A stretch of 58,585 nt of DNA, taken from positions 1-58,585 of the forward strand of contig CAYMYI010000009.1 in assembly GCA_964394585.1 (NCBI GenBank), written 5' to 3'. The notes under the pieces were generated by a model. It saw only the letters and a list, made by a program, of their open reading frames with translations, was not told where the DNA came from and did not search any database. Position 1 is the first letter of the stretch. The number at the start of each line of letters is the position of its first letter. Source of the stretch: CAYUJH01 sp964394585. GTDB taxonomy: Bacteria; Bacteroidota; Bacteroidia; Cytophagales; Flammeovirgaceae. The translations under genes were made by a program, and so were the position numbers. Positions 9,068 to 17,427 of this stretch are shown piece after piece.

Positions 9068-12000
9068 TTAGAAAACCAAGTTTAAGTTAACGCCCCAGCT
9101 TCTGGTAGAAGGCTGCGACATGTTTTCAAAGCCTGGTAGGCTCAAATTTCCTGCAATGGTGTAAGTATCAGGATCAACGTAAGGCATATCGGTCCAAAGA
9201 GCCAGATTTCTGCCCACTAGCGAAATCTGAGCTCGCTGTATTGAAAGCTTTTCGAGCAGCGATTGCGGTAAGGAATAACTCAGCCGAACTTCGCGAAGTT
9301 TAATGTAGGAGGCATCAAACGTAGCGACATCTTGCACAATACCGCTATATACTAACTCATAAAACTGTTGGGTAGGAAACCGTAAGTCGTTGGGGCGGTA
9401 GGTACCATCGCCGTTATCAATTACCCCTTCCGATACAATGCCCTCTTCTCGGTCGGCGGCGGTATGAGCTAGTGTGCCGCCTCGGCTTCCTCTCAGGTAT
9501 AACTGAGAGAACATCTCGCCGCCTGCTTTCATATCAAACAATACCCCTAACTCTATCCCTTTGAAGCGAACCGTATTGTACAAGCCCGCCATCCAATCGG
9601 GGTTGTAATTTCCCAACTTTACGGGGTCGGGATTTAACGAAGGCAGCCCAATATCGCCTATGAGCACTTCGCCTGACTCGTTTCTCACGCGCTCAAGCCC
9701 ATAGAAATCGCCAATGCTCCCTCCTTCACGCACGGCAAAGGCTACGTCGTCTTCATATAAGGTAAGCGTTTCAATTCCTTCGGCGAGTTTGAGAACTTTG
9801 TTGCGGTTGCGTGCCCAATTAAGCTGTACAAGCCACTCTAAGCCATTCGATAATTTCAGTGGCTGAGCGTTTAGCATAATTTCGATGCCCTCGTTGCGGA
9901 TTTCCCCGGCATTGAATGCGCGCGAGCTATACCCTGTAGATTGCGGCAAAGGCAGCGAAAGAATTTGGTTGGTACTGAGCTGATGGTAATAGGTTACATC
10001 GATGCCAAGGCGGTCTTGGAAAAACCGCAAATCGACTCCTACCTCGCGGTTGGTGCTACGCTCGGGCTGTAACTGAGAGTTTGCCAAGAAACCGGGTTCT
10101 ATCACTACCGGATTCCCCTCGATGGCAGGCAGCAAAATAAAGCCATTTTGCGTGAGGTAAGGAGCGGTGTCTTTTCCTACAGCCGCATAACTTGCTCTAA
10201 ATTTTGCGAATGAAATAACACTCGGTAGGGGTAGTAGTTCGTGCAGATGCCCACTAAAAGTGATGGATGGATAAAAGTAGGCGTTATTATCGATAGGCAG
10301 CGTGCTTGACCAGTCGTTTCTACCTGTAATATCTAAAAACAGCTTATCGCGGTAAGAAAGTTGAGCGAAGCCGTAAAGGCTTGCGATGGCTTTTTCGTTT
10401 GTTGTGCTGTTGACTCGAACCGGAATGCGCGTATTGGCAAGGTTATACACGTTAGGTACTTGGAGCTGCTCGGTATCGTTGAGCTGGTAGTGTTCGTCGC
10501 GCTTCATGTAATTACCACCTACCGATGCTTGCAAGCGGAAATCAGCAGAAATATGTTTTTGGTAGGTGAGCAAGAAATCGGTATTTACTTCCCGAATTTC
10601 CCAATCCACTTCAGTGTATCTTCCAAAAGGATGATTCCGCGAACTAAAAGCCTTGCGTTCTCGCTGTGACTCGGTAAAAAAATCAGTGCCGCTGCGCAGC
10701 ATCATGTTTAAATGCGGAGTAATTTGATAGTTCAGCACAATGTTACCGACAAGTCTATCACGTTCAAAAGCATTCGTATTTTCGTACAATACAAAGTACG
10801 GATTGTTTTGAAAAGTATAGACATAATTAAAATGATTGAATCCTTCTTTACCGGCTTGCCAATAGTTGCGCAAACTTTCTAGGTTCACTTGCCTACCAAA
10901 CCACACCCAAGTCCGGTTAACATTATCGGCTATGTAGTTGTGTGCTGGTCGGTTTTCGCTTCCCGAACGGATATAATTTAAATTAATACGTGCCGTTAAT
11001 TTTTCTGCAAAGGTTTTGCCTATGTTTAAATGGAGGTTGGTTCTCCGAAAATCGGTGTTTGGTAAAATCCCTTTATTCTGCAAATGGGTAACACCTAGCC
11101 GAAAATCGCTGTCGGAATTACCACCGGCAATGGCAAGGTGGTTAGTGAAGGTTTGCCCGGTTTCATAAAAGTCTTTCACATTATTTGGCTGGGGAATCCA
11201 GGGTGTAGGGATGATAGCTCCTCGATTTGCCACTTGGGTATCGCCCCCTCGAAATCCGTTGGTAGTAGGCGAATCGAACTGAGGGATGAGCTGTCCGTCG
11301 AGGCGGGGTCCCCAACTCTCATCAAGATCATCGGCAATTCCTCCTCCCCTACCATTCTCGTAGGCATACATGAAATTACTTCCCTGCCCATACTCATTTT
11401 GCCATTCGGGCATTTGCAAAATAGTTTCGGCAGTGAAGTTACTATTGAAGGTAACTTGTAGTTTTCCTGCTCTTTGTCCTGATTTGCTCGTAATCAAAAT
11501 CGCGCCATTGGCCGCACGTGCTCCATACAGCGCTGCTGCAGAAGGTCCTTTCAGTACCGTAATACTTTCGATGTCATCGGGGTTTAAGTTTGCCGTTAGG
11601 TTTCCAAAATCGGTTTCTGAATGAAATCGCTGATTTTGAATTGGAATACCATCAACCACAAACAACGGCTCATTTTGTAAACTCAAGGAGGTTTCTCCCC
11701 TTAATACAATCCGCGAAGACGAGCCAATGCCCGAAGCACCCTGAATCACGTTTGCACCTGCGACTCTGCCCACTAGGCTTTGCACAAAATTAGCCTCACG
11801 TGCTTGGGTAAGTACATTTCCTTTTACTTCTTGCACAGCATACCCTAGCGTTTTAGCGTCTTGGCGAATGCCCAATGCCGTTACAACTACTTCGGGAAGT
11901 TCCTGCACACGCAGGTCTATCGTAATTTCTAGCTGTCCTTCATCCAACGAAAATTCTTGGGCTTCGTACCCCAATGCTTGTACTTGTAAAATAGGGTTTG

Positions 12001-12226
12001 CTATTTCTGCAGGTAAGTTGAGGGAAAACCCGCCCGAAGGATTAGTGAAGGTGCCTACCGACGTATTTTTTATGCTTACTGCTGCCCCCACAATAGGTTG
12101 ACCCTCTGAAACTACCAACCCCGAAATCGTGTAAGGCTTCAACTCTTGGGCATTTACATGCAATGAGAAAAACAAAAAAAGCAGCCCCCCTACTCTTTTT
12201 GTAAGCAGTTCAAAGTAATATAGCAT
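9068..12226 (-). CDS. SusC/RagA-family TonB-linked outer-membrane protein
   Basis: With the start at 12226 the protein has 1052 residues and begins with a signal peptide cleaved near residue 26 (HVNA/Q). A longer frame starts at 12298, but a TACCTTTG promoter element (12258-12265) lies inside that extension, so the inner ATG is favoured. The order is a CarboxypepD_reg-like beta-sandwich (about 30-110, YTISGLVVSEGQPIVGAAVS), a TonB plug (about 115-225, SIVLRGETSL-type segment at about 185-205 and LFVVDGIPIQ), then a large barrel. SusC forms the energised import channel beneath SusD. It is first in the apparent operon with susD, the sigma factor and the TPR protein. Confidence 0.94.
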   Translation of the reverse strand: MLYYFELLTKRVGGLLFLFFSLHVNAQELKPYTISGLVVSEGQPIVGAAVSIKNTSVGTFTNPSGGFSLNLPAEIANPILQVQALGYEAQEFSLDEGQLEITIDLRVQELPEVVVTALGIRQDAKTLGYAVQEVKGNVLTQAREANFVQSLVGRVAGANVIQGASGIGSSSRIVLRGETSLSLQNEPLFVVDGIPIQNQRFHSETDFGNLTANLNPDDIESITVLKGPSAAALYGARAANGAILITSKSGQRAGKLQVTFNSNFTAETILQMPEWQNEYGQGSNFMYAYENGRGGGIADDLDESWGPRLDGQLIPQFDSPTTNGFRGGDTQVANRGAIIPTPWIPQPNNVKDFYETGQTFTNHLAIAGGNSDSDFRLGVTHLQNKGILPNTDFRRTNLHLNIGKTFAEKLTARINLNYIRSGSENRPAHNYIADNVNRTWVWFGRQVNLESLRNYWQAGKEGFNHFNYVYTFQNNPYFVLYENTNAFERDRLVGNIVLNYQITPHLNMMLRSGTDFFTESQRERKAFSSRNHPFGRYTEVDWEIREVNTDFLLTYQKHISADFRLQASVGGNYMKRDEHYQLNDTEQLQVPNVYNLANTRIPVRVNSTTNEKAIASLYGFAQLSYRDKLFLDITGRNDWSSTLPIDNNAYFYPSITFSGHLHELLPLPSVISFAKFRASYAAVGKDTAPYLTQNGFILLPAIEGNPVVIEPGFLANSQLQPERSTNREVGVDLRFFQDRLGIDVTYYHQLSTNQILSLPLPQSTGYSSRAFNAGEIRNEGIEIMLNAQPLKLSNGLEWLVQLNWARNRNKVLKLAEGIETLTLYEDDVAFAVREGGSIGDFYGLERVRNESGEVLIGDIGLPSLNPDPVKLGNYNPDWMAGLYNTVRFKGIELGVLFDMKAGGEMFSQLYLRGSRGGTLAHTAADREEGIVSEGVIDNGDGTYRPNDLRFPTQQFYELVYSGIVQDVATFDASYIKLREVRLSYSLPQSLLEKLSIQRAQISLVGRNLALWTDMPYVDPDTYTIAGNLSLPGFENMSQPSTRSWGVNLNLVF

Positions 12227-12257
12227 ACAACGTGAAATAACATTTATTAACCAAAAG

Positions 12258-12265
12258 CAAAGGTA
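12258..12265 (-). promoter_or_regulatory. Bacteroidota-type -7 promoter element of susC
   Basis: On the minus strand this reads TACCTTTG, matching the Bacteroidota housekeeping -7 consensus TAnnTTTG. It lies about 32 bp upstream of the chosen susC ATG (12226), giving a short leader. No clear -33 TTG is seen at the expected spacing, so the assignment rests on the -7 box and its position. Confidence 0.5.
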
Positions 12266-12298
12266 ACAATTAAACCATGCATAAAAACCGATTAACAC

Positions 12299-12807
12299 TT
12301 TATTTGTACAGACAACAGTTTCATCTCAGGAATGCCATACATTCAATCAAATCAATAAAAAATCAGTTATTGATGGGCGATAAATCATCTAATGAAGCAC
12401 TATAATCACGTCAATACCTCATTAGGTGCAGTAAAAGCGCATGGTATCCGCCTAGCGATGGCGTAGAGCCCAACTTTGTTAATCAACCAGAATATTTTAA
12501 AATACCATTAACCCAATTGCGCCCCTTCTTTAAATCCTTTCTTTCCTGAGCGCAACTTTCCAAAGTCTGGACGAACCAGCGACTTGATTTTTTTAGTATG
12601 CGAAGGACAACTTAACGGTGGTACCCGTTTAGCTATACTCTGCCCTACTTAAATTTGGGTTAGTTACGTAGCAGCCTTACATGGTGGATAGCAATCAGTT
12701 CATTTTAGGCAACTGCTGCCACAAAATCAGAAATGCTCGGTTTACACTTTTGAGGATGTTTGTAATGCAAGCTTACATTATAGTTAGGAGGAATATTCGA
12801 ATAGCTA
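12299..12807. other. Intergenic stretch without a convincing gene
   Basis: About 500 bp upstream of susC and downstream of the DUF6090 gene. All reading frames are short and composition-driven. The one structure seen is a 10-bp inverted repeat with one G-T pair (12386-12395 with 12419-12428, 23-nt loop). It has no T-tract and could be a chance hairpin or a regulatory site upstream of susC. Parts may be decayed coding sequence, but I could not recognise a parent. Confidence 0.5.
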
Positions 12808-13473
12808 TCATCTTTCCGATACCACTTCTTTTTCAATATTTTCCAACAATTGCTCACACCGTTGTTTTGCTGACTCCGTGGTATTCAACTTAAGTTGTAA
12901 AATGCCTTTTAAAGAGAGTAATATATTCCTGAGTTTAGGTTCATCCATAAACGAATAATCGCGTTGGTAGACTTTCATGTAATCTACCTTATCCATGAAA
13001 AAATCGCCTAAATACATTTTATTAAAGATTTCTTGGCGTTCGTAATCACTTTGCAAGTGCCGATAGTTCGCATAATGTGAAGCTATTTTAGCACGTAGCG
13101 TAAAAGAACGTATTAGTTTTAAATCTCCTGAATTGATGAGTGCCTGGTAAGTAGCATCTTCCGGAATGAACTCTACAAGGCTCGCCAATTGAAACACTTT
13201 CATAAACACCGTATCTCGAACTGTATCGGGCTTCCCTAAGAAAGGAAAAACTTGCTGTACTATTTGTAGTTGTTTATTAATTTCATTCGCATTACTATCT
13301 AAATGAGCAATATCCGTTTGCAAATCCAAAACGATATTTTTTAGATAGAGCCTTTCAGTTTGCAAATCTTTTCGATCGGTTGCCCAATTATTCAGAAGAA
13401 ATGCGATACTAACTCCTATGATTACAATCAGTATTTCAACTAAGGCATATTTCCAGTTTAGTTTATGCTTCAT
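12808..13473 (-). CDS. DUF6090-type membrane-anchored protein
   Basis: A 221-residue protein with an N-terminal anchor (WKYALVEILIVIIGVSIAFL, about residues 8-27) followed by NNWATDRKD and a mainly alpha-helical soluble region. The start and the segment YQALINSGDLKLIRS match what I know as the DUF6090 family, common and often multi-copy in Bacteroidota and of unknown function. The anchor with a conserved Asn-Asn-Trp just after it is the family hallmark. It stands alone, divergent from lysS across about 180 bp. Confidence 0.8.
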   Translation of the reverse strand: MKHKLNWKYALVEILIVIIGVSIAFLLNNWATDRKDLQTERLYLKNIVLDLQTDIAHLDSNANEINKQLQIVQQVFPFLGKPDTVRDTVFMKVFQLASLVEFIPEDATYQALINSGDLKLIRSFTLRAKIASHYANYRHLQSDYERQEIFNKMYLGDFFMDKVDYMKVYQRDYSFMDEPKLRNILLSLKGILQLKLNTTESAKQRCEQLLENIEKEVVSER

Positions 13474-13605
13474 TTATAACTTCTTTATGATAATATGCAT
13501 TAAGTGCGAGCGTCAAAATTGCTTTGGATCTCAGAGAGGAATATAATTCTAGAAGAAAGATTGCTACTTTCTTTTTTCGACAAAACCCTACATCAAAAAG
13601 TTATG

Positions 13606-13613
13606 TACCTTTG
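13606..13613 (+). promoter_or_regulatory. -7 promoter element of lysS
   Basis: TACCTTTG matches TAnnTTTG and sits 40 bp before the lysS ATG at 13653. It lies inside the longer open frame that begins at 13524, which argues that the long frame is not the real start. The -33 region has no obvious TTG at the right distance. Confidence 0.55.
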
Positions 13614-13652
13614 CCGTTTTATAATGTAAGATTAAATCATCTAAGCAAAACT

Positions 13653-15392
13653 ATGCAGATTTTGAGTGAACAGGAATTATTACGGAGAGAAAAGCGCGAA
13701 AAGCTGATGGAATTGGGCATCAATCCGTATCCTGCTGACCTTTTTCCCATAACACACCACGCAAAGCAAATCCTCGATGGGTTTGAAAAAGACGAAAGTT
13801 CATTTAAAGAAGTGGCTCTGAGCGGACGTATCATGAGTATCCGTATAATGGGGAGCGCTTCCTTTGTCGAGCTGCAAGATGCCTCCGGCAGGATACAAAT
13901 CTATCTACGCAGAGATGACCTCTGCCCTGATGATGATAAAACGCTTTACAATACGGTTTTCAAAAAATTGGTTGATATTGGCGATATCGTAGGGGTGAAA
14001 GGATTTGTGTTCAAAACGCAAATGGGAGAAATTACGCTACATGTACAAGCGTTTGCCTTGCTCACCAAATCGCTAAAACCCCTGCCTATTGTAAAAACTA
14101 CAACTGACGACGAAGGAAACGCAAAACAATACGATGCCGTTACCGATGCGGAGTTCCGATATCGCCAACGCTACGTCGATTTGGTAATCAACCCACAGGT
14201 TCGCGATGTGTTTGTCAAACGCAGCCAACTCATGAATGTAATGCGCGAATATTTGAATACAAAAGGCTACCTAGAAGTGGAAACTCCCATTTTACAGCCT
14301 TTGTATGGAGGTGCAGCGGCGCGACCATTCAAAACGCATCATAATACGCTCGATATGACGCTCTACCTACGCATTGCCAATGAGCTGTACCTCAAGCGTC
14401 TGATTGTAGGAGGGTACGACGGAGTCTACGAATTCTCTAAAGATTTCCGCAACGAAGGCATGAGCCGCTTCCATAACCCTGAGTTTACGCAAATAGAGCT
14501 GTATGTAGCCTATAAAGACTACGAGTGGATGATGAACCTAGTAGAAGAAATGGTGGAAAAAATAGCTTTAGCGTTGCATGGTACTACTGAGGTTACCGTA
14601 GGAACCCATACTATCAATTTCCAACGCCCTTGGAAACGGTTCACTATGTTTGAAGCTATCGAGCATTTTACCAATATCGATATTTCAGAAATGGATGAAG
14701 CGCAACTTCGAGAAACAGCTCAACAACTCAATGTACCACTCGACGACTCCATGGGTAAAGGAAAAATTATTGATGAGATTTTTGGAGAAAAGTGTGAACC
14801 CAATCTTATTCAACCCACCTTTATTACCGACTACCCCGTGGAGATGTCGCCATTAGCAAAGAAACACCGCAGCAAGCCCGGGCTCGTAGAACGCTTCGAG
14901 GCAATTTGCAATGGTAAAGAAATCTGTAACGCATTCTCTGAATTGAACGACCCTATCGACCAACGCAAACGCTTTGAAGAACAGCTAGAACTAGGTAAAC
15001 GCGGCGATGACGAAGCTATGGTGCTCGACGAAGACTTCTTACGTGCGTTAGAGTATGGCATGCCACCTACGGCAGGGTTGGGCATCGGTATCGACCGCCT
15101 TACTATGATTATGACCAACCAACCTTCCATCCAAGATGTCCTCTTCTTCCCTCAAATGAAACCTGAAAAGAAACCTCAAATCGCTACAAAAGAACAGTAT
15201 GCGGCAAGAGGTATTCGCGAAGAACTAATTCCTATTTTACAGAAATTAGGATTTTACACGATGGAATCGCTCGACAAAGCCGAAATCAACAAGCTTTTTA
15301 ACGATGTGTGCGGAATGCGCAAAAAAATGAAGCTTAAAGACGTAAAAAACCCCACTAAAGAAGAAGTTGAAGGCTGGCTAACGCCTGCTTAA
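13653..15392 (+). CDS. lysS: Lysyl-tRNA synthetase (class II)
   Basis: A 579-residue enzyme charging tRNA-Lys with lysine. The ATG at 13653 (MQILSEQELLRREKREKL) is preferred over an upstream start at 13524 because the homologous N-terminus begins here and a promoter box lies upstream of it. An OB-fold anticodon-binding domain occupies about 55-150 (SIRIMGSASFVELQDASGRI). The class II core follows: motif 2 with FRNEGMSRFHNPEFTQIE and motif 3 with GLGIGIDRLTM. After the core there is a C-terminal tail of about 70 residues (KEQYAARGIREELIP to WLTPA), a helix-rich extension typical of Bacteroidota LysRS and absent from E. coli. A terminator follows the gene. Confidence 0.97.
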   Translation: MQILSEQELLRREKREKLMELGINPYPADLFPITHHAKQILDGFEKDESSFKEVALSGRIMSIRIMGSASFVELQDASGRIQIYLRRDDLCPDDDKTLYNTVFKKLVDIGDIVGVKGFVFKTQMGEITLHVQAFALLTKSLKPLPIVKTTTDDEGNAKQYDAVTDAEFRYRQRYVDLVINPQVRDVFVKRSQLMNVMREYLNTKGYLEVETPILQPLYGGAAARPFKTHHNTLDMTLYLRIANELYLKRLIVGGYDGVYEFSKDFRNEGMSRFHNPEFTQIELYVAYKDYEWMMNLVEEMVEKIALALHGTTEVTVGTHTINFQRPWKRFTMFEAIEHFTNIDISEMDEAQLRETAQQLNVPLDDSMGKGKIIDEIFGEKCEPNLIQPTFITDYPVEMSPLAKKHRSKPGLVERFEAICNGKEICNAFSELNDPIDQRKRFEEQLELGKRGDDEAMVLDEDFLRALEYGMPPTAGLGIGIDRLTMIMTNQPSIQDVLFFPQMKPEKKPQIATKEQYAARGIREELIPILQKLGFYTMESLDKAEINKLFNDVCGMRKKMKLKDVKNPTKEEVEGWLTPA

Positions 15393-15418
15393 ATAGGACA
15401 CTCCGTAGTGTATATCCC

Positions 15419-15447
15419 AAGACCAATTGAACAGATCAGTTGGTCTT
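15419..15447 (+). terminator. lysS terminator overlapping the end of rnpA
   Basis: A 10-bp stem with one G-T pair (15419-15428 with 15438-15447), a 9-nt loop and a following run of T on the plus strand. The convergent rnpA stop codon (15436-15438) lies inside the hairpin, so the same bases also encode the last residues of RnpA. Confidence 0.8.
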
Positions 15448-15843
15448 TTTACTGCCCTTGTCTCCTTCATTACACAGTAAATCAAGGAGTTTTCCCATCC
15501 GTTTTTGCAGGTAATCCGAATCTACCTTAGGCTCTTTTCCTACAAAAATAATTGCTATTGCTTTGAAAGGAATCTCTCCGAGCCGCTGTCCTTTCGCTAA
15601 CCGATACGCTTCTCGAATTTGTCTCCTTATTCGGTTACGCGTAACTGCTTTTTTGAAAACTCTTTTGGGGACAGAAATTAAAATCTGTGGCAAGGTAGGT
15701 TCTACACTACCAACCACTTTTACCTTATATGGATACAAAAAAAAAGAGGAACCTTTCGAGAAAAGCTCCTTTATTTCTTGCGCACTTTTAAGCCGCTCGC
15801 GCTTTGGTAATGTATAACGTTTTTCAGCCAACGGAATAATCAC
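15436..15843 (-). CDS. rnpA: Ribonuclease P protein component
   Basis: A 135-residue basic protein that helps the RNase P RNA process tRNA 5' ends. Family hallmarks are LPKRERLKSAQEIKELFSKG near the start and the RNR motif in FKKAVTRNRIRRQIREAYRL (about residues 64-83). The chosen start is the GTG at 15843, immediately after the stop of the 37-aa ORF, which implies translational coupling. It belongs to the rpmH-ORF-rnpA series. The usual follower genes yidD and yidC are absent; yidD is found elsewhere in the window (32066-32311). The 3' end overlaps the lysS terminator. Confidence 0.95.
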   Translation of the reverse strand: MIIPLAEKRYTLPKRERLKSAQEIKELFSKGSSFFLYPYKVKVVGSVEPTLPQILISVPKRVFKKAVTRNRIRRQIREAYRLAKGQRLGEIPFKAIAIIFVGKEPKVDSDYLQKRMGKLLDLLCNEGDKGSKKTN

Positions 15844-15957
15844 TTACGATTCCTTGCTGTTACGCTTCATTACACTTTCAGCTTTCTTGAGCTGCCCCTT
15901 ATTGTACTTTAACGAATCCTGATTTTTCAAGATTTTCTTAGCAATACGCTTTTTCAT
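15844..15957 (-). CDS. 37-residue basic protein between rpmH and rnpA
   Basis: A small open frame from ATG 15957 to TAA 15844-15846, starting MKKRIAKKILKNQDSLKYNK, very rich in Lys and Arg and predicted to be helical. Its stop abuts the rnpA GTG, and it starts 35 bp after the rpmH stop, so it fills the gap of an otherwise standard ribosomal operon. I do not recognise the family. Being this basic, it could bind RNA or the ribosome, or it could be a coupling leader for rnpA; neither is shown. Confidence 0.6.
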   Translation of the reverse strand: MKKRIAKKILKNQDSLKYNKGQLKKAESVMKRNSKES

Positions 15958-15992
15958 CTCAACATTGTATTTAAATGGTTACTAATCGATGA

Positions 15993-16151
15993 CTATCTCT
16001 TGTGTCTTTTTTCATCCGAAACGGTAAGCTTTTTACGACCTTTCGCTCTGCGACGGGCAATGACACTTCTTCCTGATGCACTCTCCATACGAGAGCGGAA
16101 GCCATGTTTGTTTCTTCTTTTTCTATTCGAAGGCTGAAATGTTCTTTTCAT
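15993..16151 (-). CDS. rpmH: 50S ribosomal protein L34
   Basis: A 52-residue protein, the usual L34 length plus a short tail. It starts MKRTFQPSNRKRRNKHGFRS and continues RMESASGRSVIARRRAKGRK, the invariant family sequence. It is a structural protein of the large ribosomal subunit. It is first in the rpmH-ORF37-rnpA series and has a good promoter upstream (16202-16232). Confidence 0.97.
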   Translation of the reverse strand: MKRTFQPSNRKRRNKHGFRSRMESASGRSVIARRRAKGRKKLTVSDEKRHKR

Positions 16152-16201
16152 GACGGCAATGATTAAATGTATCGTGAACTGTATGAATCTTTAAAGGGCT
16201 G

Positions 16202-16232
16202 CAAAAATACTTAACTTTTTAGAAAAGCTCAA
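16202..16232 (-). promoter_or_regulatory. rpmH operon promoter (-33/-7, Bacteroidota type)
   Basis: On the minus strand, TTG (plus 16230-16232) is followed by a 20-bp spacer and TATTTTTG (plus 16202-16209). This fits the TTTG-N19-21-TAnnTTTG class. It lies about 50 bp upstream of the rpmH ATG. Confidence 0.65.
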
Positions 16233-16265
16233 GAAATCATAGCAAATACATTTTTGAACAAAGTT

Positions 16266-16273
16266 TACTTTTG
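16266..16273 (+). promoter_or_regulatory. -7 promoter element of tonB
   Basis: TACTTTTG matches TAnnTTTG and lies about 113 bp before the tonB ATG at 16387, leaving a leader of roughly 105 nt. No matching -33 box was found. The region is divergent with the rpmH promoter. Confidence 0.45.
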
Positions 16274-16386
16274 ATATGTTTTACATATAACTAAATATTT
16301 AGGTGGTTTTTCATTAGCCTCCCTATGGTATTTTCCACATATTTTTTTAAAATTTGTTTTCCACTAAACAAAAAACTTATTCAGAA

Positions 16387-17355
16387 ATGGGATCATTTAA
16401 AGAAGCATTTCAAGAAAGAGTGAGTAAAGGAGGTAAAATTTCTATACCCCGTATACTTACTTTAATCGTTGAAATTGGAATTGACATCACTGCCATTTAC
16501 TTCGTAATAATGGTGATTGCAAACTTAGTAGCGGGACATTCATTCATCAATGCGGTTAGCTTGGTAGGTGTTGGCTTGTTTTTTGGCTTTTTCTTTGGTT
16601 TTCTTATCAACCTTATTCACTTGTTCACCTTCATCATTAACAAAAATGGTGAAAAATCGCGTGCAACAGAAGGTGATTTGAAGCAAAAGAAATATTACTC
16701 AGTAGATGTAAACAAGTACAAAGGACTGCTAGCCAACATCGGGATGGCTCTGAGCTTAGTGCTTATTTTGGCCGCCTTCGAGTTTAAAGATTTTGATAAA
16801 CAAGAACTTGTAGACTTAGGATCTCTCGATGTAGAAGTAGAAGAACAAATCGAGATTCCCCCTACAGAGCAGAAACCTCCTCCCCCTCCAAAATTGCAGC
16901 AACCAGAAATCGTGGAGGTTCCCGATGAAGAAGAAATCGAGGAAGAAATTGAAATTGAACTCGATGTTGAAATCGATGAAGAAACCGTAGTAGAGGAAGT
17001 TGTTTTCGAGGAAGAGCCCGAAGAAGAGGAAGCAGTTGACGAAATTTTTGAAATTGTGGAAGATAGTGCAGAACCTGAAGGTGGTATGGCAGCATTCCTA
17101 GGTTGGGTTGCTAAACAGATTAAATATCCTACGCAAGCGCGTCGTATGGGAGTGGAAGGCAAAGTATATGTGCAATTTGTAGTAGATAAAGATGGTACGC
17201 TTACCGATGTAAAAGTGGTGCGTGGTATTGGTGCCGGTTGCGATGAAGAAGCTATTCGAGTAATTGAAAAGTCGAAAAAGTGGAAACCAGGTAAGCAAAG
17301 AGGTCGTGCTGTAAGACAACGTATGATTCTTCCTATAAACTTTAAACTAGGATAA
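16387..17355 (+). CDS. tonB: Energy transducer TonB with two extra N-terminal membrane segments
   Basis: A 322-residue inner-membrane protein that passes proton-motive energy to outer-membrane receptors. The ATG at 16387 is preferred to an upstream TTG (16354). Residues 23-49 and 54-86 form two long hydrophobic segments. The usual Bacteroidota TonB part follows: VDVNKYKGLLANIGMALSLV with the classic anchor (about 112-131), a Pro stretch (KPPPPPK) and a strongly acidic Glu-rich linker (about 165-230). The TonB_C domain is at about 239-322 (IKYPTQARRMGVEGKVYVQF and a terminal LPINFKLG). Most TonBs have only one membrane segment. No exbB or exbD is adjacent. A terminator follows. Confidence 0.92.
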   Translation: MGSFKEAFQERVSKGGKISIPRILTLIVEIGIDITAIYFVIMVIANLVAGHSFINAVSLVGVGLFFGFFFGFLINLIHLFTFIINKNGEKSRATEGDLKQKKYYSVDVNKYKGLLANIGMALSLVLILAAFEFKDFDKQELVDLGSLDVEVEEQIEIPPTEQKPPPPPKLQQPEIVEVPDEEEIEEEIEIELDVEIDEETVVEEVVFEEEPEEEEAVDEIFEIVEDSAEPEGGMAAFLGWVAKQIKYPTQARRMGVEGKVYVQFVVDKDGTLTDVKVVRGIGAGCDEEAIRVIEKSKKWKPGKQRGRAVRQRMILPINFKLG

Positions 17356-17396
17356 ATAGTCCCTAAATTCTGAAAATAGCTTCATAGCTCATATGT

Positions 17397-17427
17397 AAAG
17401 TCGAAGTAGTTATACTACCTCGACTTT
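17397..17427 (+). terminator. tonB terminator
   Basis: A 14-bp stem with one A-C mismatch (17397-17410 with 17414-17427), a 3-nt loop and a following TTATTTTTT tail on the plus strand. Confidence 0.85.

Noticed and set aside
12226..12298. Longer N-terminus for SusC starting at 12298
   Set aside because: The extension precedes the natural signal peptide and contains the TACCTTTG promoter element, so the inner ATG is preferred.
12681..12893. Plus-strand frame of 70 codons
   Set aside because: It runs into the DUF6090 gene on the other strand and shows no coding character.
13524..13652. Longer N-terminus for LysRS
   Set aside because: The extra 43 residues do not match the family, and the TACCTTTG box lies within them.
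16695..17162. Minus-strand frame of 155 codons with Ser-rich repeats, opposite tonB
   Set aside because: It is the antisense shadow of the Glu-rich acidic linker of TonB (GAA codons read as Ser/Phe on the other strand). tonB has clear domains; this frame has none.
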